From an uncultured Treponema sp. (GTDB lineage: Bacteria; Spirochaetota; Spirochaetia; Treponematales; Treponemataceae): a DNA stretch of 27,036 bases. A model generated the notes under the pieces. That model was not told the DNA's origin. It ran no database searches and saw nothing but the letters and a program-made list of their open reading frames with translations. The stretch lies in assembly GCA_937885175.1 (NCBI GenBank), contig CAKZZO010000148.1, positions 1 through 27,036 of the forward strand, written 5' to 3'. Shown piece by piece: positions 14,505 through 21,700 of the stretch (position 1 is its first letter; each line of letters starts with the position of its first letter). The translations under genes were made by a program, and so were the position numbers.

Positions 14505-15953
14505 CTATTTCTTCCAGTAGTCGGGGATAAAGAATATTATCAAATCGTATAATTCAAGACGACCCGCAATCATAGCAAAGCAGTACCACCATTTTAAGCC
14601 GGACGGAAGCCAACTATAATTAGCGGAAGGCCCAAGCGCACCAAATGCGGGTCCTACATTTCCAACCATGGAAAGTGAGGCGGTAAAGGCGGTGAACAAG
14701 TCCAGTCCATTCACAGCACCGGCAAGTGTTGTAATGGCAACAAACATAAAATAGACAAAAGTAAAAGCGGCGACCGTAAATACTAAATCCTTGCGCCCTG
14801 GCATTCCGTTTAGGCGGACGGTAAAAACGCCGTGGGGATGAAGCATCCGAAGCATTTCATTATGCGCCTGTTTTCCTAGGATGACCCAACGAACGATTTT
14901 GAAACCGCCTGCAGTTGAGCCGGCACAGCCTCCAGTGAAAAAGAGGAGAAAAATAAAAAACTGTGCCGTAGAAGGCCATAAGGTAAAGTCTGCCGTTGCA
15001 TAGCCTGTCGTAGTCATAATAGTGGCTACCTGAAAAGCGGCATATCGCAAGGACTGCCCTATTGACTGATAATGGGGAATAAGGGCAATCGTAATGCACA
15101 GGATGGCAATAAATGCCAGTATCAGGTATGTTTTGAGTTCTGTATTTTTTTTAACCTCGGAACTTTTTCCCGTCAAAACATAAAAATACAGACTGAAGTT
15201 TATGCCTGCCAGAAACATAAAAATGGTGATTATGATATCAATAGAAAGCGATTGATATGCTGCGATGCTGGAATTTCGCGTGGCAAAGCCGCCTGTTCCC
15301 AAAGTAGAAAAACCATACGTAATGGCATCAATTGTATCCATGCCGAAAATTCTAAGAAGCAGGGCAAGCAGGGCGGTAAGACCGAAGTAGAGGAGCCAGA
15401 GCGTTTTTGCTGTTGTGGTGATTTTGGGTGTGATTTTTCCCTTATCCACACCAGTTGTTTCTGCCTTAATCAGTTGAAATCCGCCTATGCCAAGCAGGGG
15501 CAAAAGTGCAACGGTAAGTGCAATCACACCCATGCCGCCCAGCCAGTGCATTTCACAGCGCCACATATTGATGCTGCGGGGGAGCCTTTCTACCTCCGAA
15601 AGAATTGTTGCACCTGTTGTGGAAAATCCACTTACACTCTCAAAAAAAGCATTGGTAAAACTGGAAAAGCAGCCGCTAAGCACAAGGGGGACAGCACCAA
15701 ACAGACTGATGGAAATCCATGCACAGGAAACAATAACAAAGACACCTCGTGGAGAAATGGACAGGGAATTCTTTTTATTTCTTGTGAACAATGCAATTGC
15801 TCCAAGAATAAGGGCAATCGCCATGGGAATGACAAACGAAGGAATTACACTGTATTCGCCACAAATTAGTGCCGTTCCAATCGGGAAGACAAAAGAAATG
15901 CCGATTATCGAAAGAATAATGCAGATGATTCTAAAAAAGGTAACAATACTCAT
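14505..15953 (-). CDS. trkH: TrkH/KtrB-type potassium channel subunit
   Basis: 482 residues, highly hydrophobic, with the four-fold membrane-pore-membrane plan of the TrkH family. The four selectivity-filter loops are visible: FSTTGAT (110-116), STLGTGGF (216-223), TTTGYAT (314-320) and GNVGPAFG (431-438). Each has the filter glycine. It forms the K+-conducting pore of Trk uptake in the inner membrane and works with the TrkA protein encoded just upstream (4 bp gap). Its length matches TrkH more than the shorter KtrB. Confidence 0.95.
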   Translation of the reverse strand: MSIVTFFRIICIILSIIGISFVFPIGTALICGEYSVIPSFVIPMAIALILGAIALFTRNKKNSLSISPRGVFVIVSCAWISISLFGAVPLVLSGCFSSFTNAFFESVSGFSTTGATILSEVERLPRSINMWRCEMHWLGGMGVIALTVALLPLLGIGGFQLIKAETTGVDKGKITPKITTTAKTLWLLYFGLTALLALLLRIFGMDTIDAITYGFSTLGTGGFATRNSSIAAYQSLSIDIIITIFMFLAGINFSLYFYVLTGKSSEVKKNTELKTYLILAFIAILCITIALIPHYQSIGQSLRYAAFQVATIMTTTGYATADFTLWPSTAQFFIFLLFFTGGCAGSTAGGFKIVRWVILGKQAHNEMLRMLHPHGVFTVRLNGMPGRKDLVFTVAAFTFVYFMFVAITTLAGAVNGLDLFTAFTASLSMVGNVGPAFGALGPSANYSWLPSGLKWWYCFAMIAGRLELYDLIIFFIPDYWKK

Positions 15954-15957
15954 CAGC

Positions 15958-17391
15958 CTAACTTTCCGCTCCGAATTTTTCCAGGATGTGTTGATTGTCT
16001 TCGCTTGTTGTAATCAAAACCAAGTTATCACCCAAGGCAAGTTCCGTGCTACCTGTCGGAATAATGTAATTGCTTTTACCTTGCTTTTGTACCATCAGGA
16101 TAAGGAACTTGCCGTTTTCTGCAATGTCTTTGAGAGCCTTGCCGATAACCTGTGATTTTTCGGAAATGGTGATTTCAAGGATTTCAAATGTGCCGTCAGT
16201 AACCGTATGGATGCCCGTAACGCTTGAACCCCGTAAATGGCTCATAATGCTGTCTACCACGGTGTCGCGAAGGGGCACGGCAACTTCAATTTCCAGTTTA
16301 TGGGCAATTTCTACAAAAGCCGATGAAGAAACAAGACAGATGCTGTTTTGTACGCCCAAGGACTCTATAAAGGCGGCCATAACAATATTCATTTCATGGT
16401 TGTGGGTCGTACAGATGACCAAATCAAAGTCGTTTATGCCTTCTTCCTGTAGGAATGTTTCGTCAGTCGCATCTGCACGGAAAACTTTAGTGTCGGGAAA
16501 TTTTTCAGCCGCTTGTTTTGCCAGCGTTTCATCGTTGTCGATAATTACAAAATCCTGAGCAATTTGCTTCTGCAGCCCAAAGAGACGACTAAAAACGCTT
16601 CTCTTTTTGTGAATCAGCCGCTCCGCAACAATAGTACCGATTCTGCCTGCACCGATAAGGGCAATTTTATTCAGTTTTTTGATTTTTGAGCCGCACAACT
16701 TGAGAAAATCCGGAATATCTTCTTTTCGTGCCAGAATACCCAGACAGTCATCTGCCTTGATGACTGTAGAACCGCTGGGGAGGGAAGTTTCTCCCTCGCT
16801 TTCAATGTAGGCAATCAAAATGGGTTTTTGGGTAAGAGTACGGATATTCTGCAAAATCTGACCGTCTACAGGACTTCCGGTTTCTACTGGAATACGAACC
16901 AGTTCATAGTCAGTGCCAAAAGGTATGGAATCAGTAAGTGCACCGTGTTCCACCGCATTAACGATGGCATCAGCCGCCTCAACATCCGGGTGAATCATAT
17001 AGTCAATGCCATAGAGAGGGCGATGGTTTTTTCCGAATTCACCTGCATGTTTTTGTACAGCATCGGCAGTATTTGCATAGTAGGCGTAATTGCGCACACG
17101 GGCAATTTTAAGCAAGTTGGGATAGACGGAATCAACCAGCGAACAGGTAATCATGTTTACTTCGTCACTGCTGGTTACGCAGACCAAGGCATCCGCTTTG
17201 GCCAAACCCGCATCTTCAAGCGTCGTCAGATTGTTGCCGTCAGCCTGAATAACGTCACAGTCCAGTCGGTTTGAAGCATGACGGACGGTTTCTTCATCGT
17301 TGTCGATAAGAACAACATCATTTTTTCCGTTAATGAGTCGTTTTGCCAGCTGAACGCCAGTAAATCCGGCACCGATGATGACGATTTTCAC
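15958..17391 (-). CDS. trkA: TrkA, NAD(H)-binding regulator of Trk potassium uptake
   Basis: 477 residues made of two tandem RCK units. The first Rossmann domain has GAGFTG (7-12) and acidic Asp30 (VLIDND), followed by a TrkA-C domain (about 150-225). The second has GAGRIG (247-252), then VIIDNDE and a second TrkA-C domain (about 395-475). This double form is the Proteobacterial/spirochaete TrkA type, which sits as a ring under TrkH and gates it by nucleotide binding. A KKRSVFSRLFGLQKQ insertion sits between strand 1 and 2 of the second Rossmann unit. It lies 3 bp after the S-component gene and 4 bp before trkH. Confidence 0.95.
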   Translation of the reverse strand: MKIVIIGAGFTGVQLAKRLINGKNDVVLIDNDEETVRHASNRLDCDVIQADGNNLTTLEDAGLAKADALVCVTSSDEVNMITCSLVDSVYPNLLKIARVRNYAYYANTADAVQKHAGEFGKNHRPLYGIDYMIHPDVEAADAIVNAVEHGALTDSIPFGTDYELVRIPVETGSPVDGQILQNIRTLTQKPILIAYIESEGETSLPSGSTVIKADDCLGILARKEDIPDFLKLCGSKIKKLNKIALIGAGRIGTIVAERLIHKKRSVFSRLFGLQKQIAQDFVIIDNDETLAKQAAEKFPDTKVFRADATDETFLQEEGINDFDLVICTTHNHEMNIVMAAFIESLGVQNSICLVSSSAFVEIAHKLEIEVAVPLRDTVVDSIMSHLRGSSVTGIHTVTDGTFEILEITISEKSQVIGKALKDIAENGKFLILMVQKQGKSNYIIPTGSTELALGDNLVLITTSEDNQHILEKFGAES

Positions 17392-17394
17392 GTT

Positions 17395-18033
17395 TTATTC
17401 CTCGTCAGATTCCTTATTCAATTTTGCCTTGCCATGGCTGGCAATTCCCATAGAAGTGAGGACTGCACCGCTGACTGCGCCACTAATTGCTCCTTCTACC
17501 AGAGCGGCGGGTGCAAAAGTGAGCAGAATAGCAATATAGGCCGCGTTTGCAAGTGAAGGATAATTAGCACCAGCCTTCTGTACGATTGGTGCAATTTCGC
17601 TGAAATAAATGAGGCAGAGCATGGCAAAAACCATGATAGTGTTGGTAAGAGAACCAAGAACCGCCGCAAAAATTCCGCTTATAGTTTTGGGCATATGGGA
17701 AATTTTGTTCATGCCTGTAAAGACAAGCCAGGTAACAAGGGCAATCATCAGGCGGGGAAAAATTGAGCAGAGAGGATTCAGAAAGTAAGGATCCAGCATG
17801 CTGAGGGGCATAACGGCAGATTTAATCAGACTGGTTAAACCAAAAACAAAGCCCGTGATGAGTCCCGGAACCAGGCCGCCCAGAATAGTAGCCAGAATAA
17901 CCGGCACCTGGAGGATTGTATAAGAAATTTGCGGATTGATGCGGATATATCCTAATCCGGTAATGTACATAACGACGACAAGAGCGCTGAATGCGCCTGT
18001 GATGGCAATTTTTCTATTCTTATCAGAAATCAT
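17395..18033 (-). CDS. ECF transporter S component (substrate unknown)
   Basis: 212 residues with about six hydrophobic segments. It has the typical S-component N-terminus (KIAITGAFSALVVVMYITGLG), the conserved proline-rich PQISYTILQVPVILATILGGLVPG segment and an Arg/Lys-Asp-rich cytoplasmic tail. S components bind vitamins or similar micronutrients and use a shared EcfA/EcfT module. No energising module is in this operon, although a T-like half protein is encoded at 23376-23786. It is the first gene of the operon with trkA and trkH; a functional link to potassium is unclear. A GGGAGA ribosome site precedes the ATG. Confidence 0.85.
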   Translation of the reverse strand: MISDKNRKIAITGAFSALVVVMYITGLGYIRINPQISYTILQVPVILATILGGLVPGLITGFVFGLTSLIKSAVMPLSMLDPYFLNPLCSIFPRLMIALVTWLVFTGMNKISHMPKTISGIFAAVLGSLTNTIMVFAMLCLIYFSEIAPIVQKAGANYPSLANAAYIAILLTFAPAALVEGAISGAVSGAVLTSMGIASHGKAKLNKESDEE

Positions 18034-18066
18034 TTTTTGTTCTCCCGACTTGTAATAGTCAGCGTT

Positions 18067-18095
18067 ATTTTATCGCAAAAACCTTGCATTGACAA
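18067..18095 (-). promoter_or_regulatory. promoter of the S component-trkA-trkH-SpoU operon
   Basis: The minus strand has TTGTCA (18090-18095), a 17-bp spacer and TAAAAT (18067-18072). The -35 box overlaps five of the six -35 bases of the plus-strand methyltransferase promoter (18089-18094). Confidence 0.65.
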
Positions 18096-18117
18096 TGGTG
18101 AATTCTATCAGTAAAAT
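18089..18117 (+). promoter_or_regulatory. promoter of the adenine methyltransferase gene
   Basis: A perfect TTGACA (18089-18094), a 17-bp spacer and TAAAAT (18112-18117). The predicted start is near 18124, so the leader is about 26 bases. No ribosome site is evident before the ATG at 18150. Confidence 0.7.
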
Positions 18118-18149
18118 TTTGCTATCTATCGTGTTTAGAAATTTATAAA

Positions 18150-19835
18150 ATGGATTTTAATACTCCCTACCTGACAAAGCAAATCATCGCATACATCGGC
18201 AATAAGCGCAAGTTACTTTCCCTCATCTATGATGCACTGGAGCAGTCAGGTGTACAGATTGGGGGTGGAAGCACATTTGCCGATTTGTTTAGCGGAAGCG
18301 GCGTTGTATCTCGTTTTGCAAAATCACTGGGCTTTGAGGTATATACCAACGACTGGGAAGCCTATGCAGAAATTCTTTCCCGCGGATTTGTGGCACTCAA
18401 TCAAAAGCAATGGAAAAAAGCCTTTGGGGGAAAAGAAGCATTTTCCGCACTGATAGAAAAAATAAATGGGCTTCCGATGCCAAAACCAGATGACCAGTAC
18501 ATTGCCCGCTACTATGCACCTCACACCGATGATGTGTCTCAGGCGGACTTTCATAAGGAGAGGCTTTTCTATACGCGGCAAAATGCCCTTGCCTTGGACA
18601 AAATCCGGAATTTTATTGAGGAAAATTTTCCTGATAGTGAAGACCCACGCCGCCATATTTTGATTGCCCTTTTGATTTACGAAGCGGCAACGCATACAAA
18701 TACGTCGGGCGTGTTTAAGGCTTTTCACAAAGGATTTGGCGGTCATGGAAAAGACGCACTTGGCCGTATTCTTGCGCCCATTGCCTTGCATGAACCGGTG
18801 TTGATTGATTCTTCTGCGCCAGTGCATGTTTTTCGGCAGGATGCAAATGCTTTGGTACGCATGCTTCCGCCTCTGGATGTGGTCTACCTTGATCCGCCCT
18901 ATAATCAGCACCAATATGGAAGCAACTATCATCTTTTGAATACCATTGCTGAGTGGGATAAAATTGAAGAGCCTATGGATTTGGGCGAAAACGGTGTATT
19001 GATAAACAAGGCGGCAATCCGTGAAGACTGGATAAAGACGCGTTCCCTCTATTGTTATAAGAAAACGGCTACCGACACTTTTCGCGATTTGCTTCAGCAT
19101 ATCCGTTCCAAACTAATATTAGTTAGTTATTCCAGTGACGGTATCATTCCCTTTGAGGAGATGAAAAAAATTTGTCTGGAAAAAGGATATGTTTCCATTG
19201 TTACCAGCGGCTATACAGTCTACCGAGGAGGAAAACAAAGCAACAGTCGAAAAAATTCCGATATTGAATTCATTCTCACGATAGATACAACACGCCGGGC
19301 AAAAAGTGAATGTAGCGAGCGAATTGACAAAGTAATCGTGGAAAAACAGATTTTAATGCTGCTAAAGAGACGATTTAATCACATCTGCTTGCAGAATAAT
19401 GGTTTATTAACGAACGATAGTTTTGAAATCCTTGTATCGGAAGAAAGTGATAAACGAACGATAGTTTTTTCACATATCGATGCTTTTACCCTGTCTCTCT
19501 CCGATGAAACAGACCTTGCATCCTATGATTATCGTCAGTTAAAAACTGCAGCTGATGTTTTGAAAAAATGTGTCTGCCATACCAAAGTAGAAGAATTATA
19601 TGAATTGATTGGGCTAACTACCGATAGTTCATTACAAATTACTTCGGCAAAAAAATATATCCGTCAGATTTCTGCTACACTTAAAAAACTGGCACAGAAA
19701 AAATACAAGACCGAATACTATATGATGCTGGAAAAAGTGCAATCCCTTGCACAAAGCCGCACTGACATATACCCGCTGATTGCAGAAAAAATCTCCGCCG
19801 TGCAGAAACAAGCGGAAGTGCGGTTTAATTCATAA
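18150..19835 (+). CDS. D12-class N6-adenine DNA methyltransferase (orphan)
   Basis: 561 residues. Motifs in order: AYIGNKRKLL (14-23, the S-adenosylmethionine/motif X segment of D12 enzymes), TFADLFSGSGVVS (motif I, 42-54), YTNDW (65-69), LDPPYNQHQY (247-256, catalytic motif IV) and LVSYSSDG. The catalytic part covers about 1-380. The remaining ~180 residues (RAKSECSERIDK onward) are helical and not recognised; they may hold target recognition or a second function. It resembles COG3392-type methylases often found with type II restriction genes, but no endonuclease gene lies beside it, so it is an orphan here. The coding sequence carries four copies of the AACTA-N4-TAGTT dyad. Transcription starts back-to-back with the Trk operon. 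Confidence 0.9.
   Translation: MDFNTPYLTKQIIAYIGNKRKLLSLIYDALEQSGVQIGGGSTFADLFSGSGVVSRFAKSLGFEVYTNDWEAYAEILSRGFVALNQKQWKKAFGGKEAFSALIEKINGLPMPKPDDQYIARYYAPHTDDVSQADFHKERLFYTRQNALALDKIRNFIEENFPDSEDPRRHILIALLIYEAATHTNTSGVFKAFHKGFGGHGKDALGRILAPIALHEPVLIDSSAPVHVFRQDANALVRMLPPLDVVYLDPPYNQHQYGSNYHLLNTIAEWDKIEEPMDLGENGVLINKAAIREDWIKTRSLYCYKKTATDTFRDLLQHIRSKLILVSYSSDGIIPFEEMKKICLEKGYVSIVTSGYTVYRGGKQSNSRKNSDIEFILTIDTTRRAKSECSERIDKVIVEKQILMLLKRRFNHICLQNNGLLTNDSFEILVSEESDKRTIVFSHIDAFTLSLSDETDLASYDYRQLKTAADVLKKCVCHTKVEELYELIGLTTDSSLQITSAKKYIRQISATLKKLAQKKYKTEYYMMLEKVQSLAQSRTDIYPLIAEKISAVQKQAEVRFNS
19111..19124. repeat. AACTA-N4-TAGTT dyad, copy 1 (in methyltransferase gene)
   Basis: AACTAATATTAGTT, a perfect 14-bp palindrome, followed by a further AGTT. 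It is one of six related sites in the window. Confidence 0.6.
19409..19424. repeat. dyad copy 2, 16-mer repeated at 19453
   Basis: AACGAACGATAGTTTT contains AACGA-ACGA-TAGTT, one mismatch from the perfect dyad. The same 16-mer recurs 44 bp later in a different reading frame, so protein sequence cannot explain it. Confidence 0.65.
19453..19468. repeat. dyad copy 3, exact repeat of copy 2
   Basis: The 16-mer is identical to 19409-19424 but read in another codon phase (arg-thr-ile-val here, asn-asp-ser-phe there). Confidence 0.65.
19616..19629. repeat. dyad copy 4 (in methyltransferase gene)
   Basis: AACTA-CCGA-TAGTT, both arms perfect. Confidence 0.6.
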
Positions 19836-19917
19836 AAACTGAAGAAGACAATATCTAAATATTCCTACAAAAGTAGAAACCTTTGGTGAATTGTATTTTT
19901 AGTGCTAATTTGTTCCC

Positions 19918-19939
19918 CCCAACGGCACATACCGTCGGG
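19918..19939. terminator. hairpin between convergent methyltransferase and pectinesterase genes
   Basis: CCCAACGG (19918-19925) and CCGTCGGG (19932-19939) pair over 8 bp with a 6-base loop; the one imperfect position is a G-U wobble on the minus strand. It lies 29 bp past the pectinesterase stop on the minus strand. No U tract follows on either side, so it is a weak terminator candidate. The rest of 19836-19967 shows nothing else. Confidence 0.4.
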
Positions 19940-19967
19940 AGTACAGGAAAAGCAATCGTAAAGTTTA

Positions 19968-21542
19968 CTACTTCTTTTTTGCTTTGGGCAAATCCTTTAC
20001 TTTGTAGCCACGATCGCGGGCAACCTGATTTACATCCCAAGGAGCAAGTGTATCGTCTTCGTAGACACCTTTTTCGATGTTGTAAACGCGGTTCATAATT
20101 ACATCGCGGTTTGAATATTCTGCCTTGTAGGTCTTTTTGTCCAAGTCGCCGGCATCCTTGTAGCGTTTGCTGGTGTCGGAAGGCTTTTTGCCTGTGATTT
20201 TTTTGAAAGAAACATTGTATTCTTTCCAGCCGACATGCTTGCTTCCGTCTACAACGCGGGGTGCTTTGCCAACATACCAGCGCATGTCGCCGATGTTTCC
20301 TTCGCCCCAGAATTCTACGTTTACGATTGCACTCTGGTCGTAGTAGGGAACTTTTGCCTTTTCTACAGCAGTTGCACGGCGACCATAGTAAGCGTTCTGA
20401 CGCATGTCCACCTGTACGCGGCTGTTGTAGAGGACATAGCCTTTGTTAATCAGCGGCTGGCCTTCTTCACCTACGCGAGTTTCAAAAATATATGCACGGT
20501 CTTTTCCGCTCAAGGGGCTGTATACGCTGTGGAAGTCACATTCCTCAAAGAGAGCGACTTCTGCCGTACCCCATACATAGTCAACATCGCCTTCTACATA
20601 GCAGTTGTAGAACCAGCATTTGCCGCTGATTTGCATGGTGTCCTGCAGACTCTTGAAAGAGCAGTTGTAAACGGTGAGCGTGTGACCTTTACCCTTGTAG
20701 AAGAAGAGTGTTTCTGCCTGAGCATTTCCGCTGGCAACTTTCTGTGTTGAAATGTACACTTTGCGCGGGTCAGTGGCGTTAATCATCGTCAGGTTTTCCA
20801 GCGTCAGGTTTGCACCAGTAAAGAGGAATACAACGCGGGTGTCCTGCTTTGGGTTCATGTCATTGCAGTTGATGTACTTGATGATGGTGTTGTCACCGCG
20901 CTTGTTGTCTTTTGGTCCTTGCAGGATGATGTTTGCCGTACCGTTGTAGTGCAGCAATTCATAGTAAGTTGCAGGAGCAAGAGAAATGGTGTATGTGCCT
21001 TCATTTTTTTCAACAAAAGAAAGGGCACCCTGAATTGAATGGAACTGGGCATTGTTTGACGCATCCGTGCTGTTGTTTACGGTAAGCGTTGCGCCATCAC
21101 TTACAGCCGCAGGAGCCGCTTTTGTACTGAATGACCAGGCACCTTTTGCCACGCCGTTAAATCCTTCCGCTTTAATAGCATCTGCGGGCACTTCCACAGA
21201 ATACTGTGTGCTTGGACTGAGTTTGCCATAGTGAGGCTGCACATAAACGGATTTGCCTTCTTTGCGAACCAACTGGCTTCCTACGGCAACGGTTTTGCCG
21301 TCTGAAAAAATCTGCTCGTCATCGGTAAAGGCAATCTGGTCGGCAACTGCACCGCTTGCATCGTAAATCGTGATGAATGAACCGGGAACAAGTTCCGGAT
21401 CTGCCTGGAAAGTCAGCACCAGTTGAGCGTCATAGGCAGCATCAGTTGCACCATTTGCCGGATACAAGGTCTGTGCACTGAGTGCCCCCGCCAAAAATAC
21501 GCCGCACAAGACGGCTGCAATTTTTTTTGTCTGAAAAAGCAT
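19968..21542 (-). CDS. secreted pectinesterase (CE8) with N-terminal Ig-like domain
   Basis: 524 residues from the ATG at 21542; the frame stays open further upstream, but the signal peptide (KKIAAVLCGVFLAGALSAQ) starts here. Residues about 25-140 form a bacterial Ig-like (SbsA/Big_5 type) domain opening with LYPANGATDAAYDAQLVLTF. Residues about 150-500 form the pectin methylesterase beta-helix with QDTMQISGKCWFYNC (Asp301) and EGDVDYVWGTAEV (Asp321), the two catalytic Asp motifs of family CE8. The usual LGRPW motif is YYGRRAT here. The C-terminus is Lys-rich. It removes methyl esters from pectin outside the inner membrane, preparing it for depolymerisation. It is divergent from the GH43 gene, with linked promoters. 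Confidence 0.92.
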   Translation of the reverse strand: MLFQTKKIAAVLCGVFLAGALSAQTLYPANGATDAAYDAQLVLTFQADPELVPGSFITIYDASGAVADQIAFTDDEQIFSDGKTVAVGSQLVRKEGKSVYVQPHYGKLSPSTQYSVEVPADAIKAEGFNGVAKGAWSFSTKAAPAAVSDGATLTVNNSTDASNNAQFHSIQGALSFVEKNEGTYTISLAPATYYELLHYNGTANIILQGPKDNKRGDNTIIKYINCNDMNPKQDTRVVFLFTGANLTLENLTMINATDPRKVYISTQKVASGNAQAETLFFYKGKGHTLTVYNCSFKSLQDTMQISGKCWFYNCYVEGDVDYVWGTAEVALFEECDFHSVYSPLSGKDRAYIFETRVGEEGQPLINKGYVLYNSRVQVDMRQNAYYGRRATAVEKAKVPYYDQSAIVNVEFWGEGNIGDMRWYVGKAPRVVDGSKHVGWKEYNVSFKKITGKKPSDTSKRYKDAGDLDKKTYKAEYSNRDVIMNRVYNIEKGVYEDDTLAPWDVNQVARDRGYKVKDLPKAKKK

Positions 21543-21579
21543 ACTTTTTTGAAAACCCCCTTTAAAAAGTATCTTTTCT

Positions 21580-21608
21580 ATTATACATACAGTTGTAGAA
21601 ATTTGCAA
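21580..21608 (-). promoter_or_regulatory. promoter of the pectinesterase gene
   Basis: The minus strand has TTGCAA (21603-21608), a 17-bp spacer and TATAAT (21580-21585). TTGCAA is its own reverse complement and also serves the plus-strand promoter below. Confidence 0.6.
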
Positions 21609-21632
21609 AGTGATAGATACTGTTTCTATAAA
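21603..21632 (+). promoter_or_regulatory. promoter of the GH43 gene
   Basis: The plus strand reads TTGCAA (21603-21608), an 18-bp spacer and TATAAA (21627-21632). The -35 hexamer is fully shared with the divergent pectinesterase promoter. Confidence 0.5.
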
Positions 21633-21649
21633 ATTCCTTTCGATTTTGC

Positions 21650-21674
21650 TGGGCAGTCTGCTGATTGCTGCCCA
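21650..21674 (+). promoter_or_regulatory. inverted repeat in the GH43 leader
   Basis: TGGGCAG (21650-21656) and CTGCCCA (21668-21674) are perfect arms around an 11-base loop, in the predicted GH43 5' leader, 17 bp before the GGAG ribosome site. It may be an operator for a sugar-responsive repressor or an RNA hairpin. Confidence 0.45.
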
Positions 21675-21700
21675 CAAGTCCATCTAATTATGGAGAAAAA

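Noticed and set aside
14889..14905. AACGAACGATTTTGAAA in trkH as a seventh copy of the dyad
   Set aside because: It lacks the TAG of the right arm, so there is no dyad; resemblance to copy 2 is probably chance.
15072..15869. Plus-strand 265-residue ORF opposite trkH
   Set aside because: Its Lys/Cys/Asn-rich sequence is the antisense of hydrophobic membrane codons; trkH is unmistakable on the other strand.
21543..21683. Longer N-terminus of the pectinesterase
   Set aside because: The signal peptide starts at 21542 and the upstream codons cover the promoter, so the extension is only an open frame.
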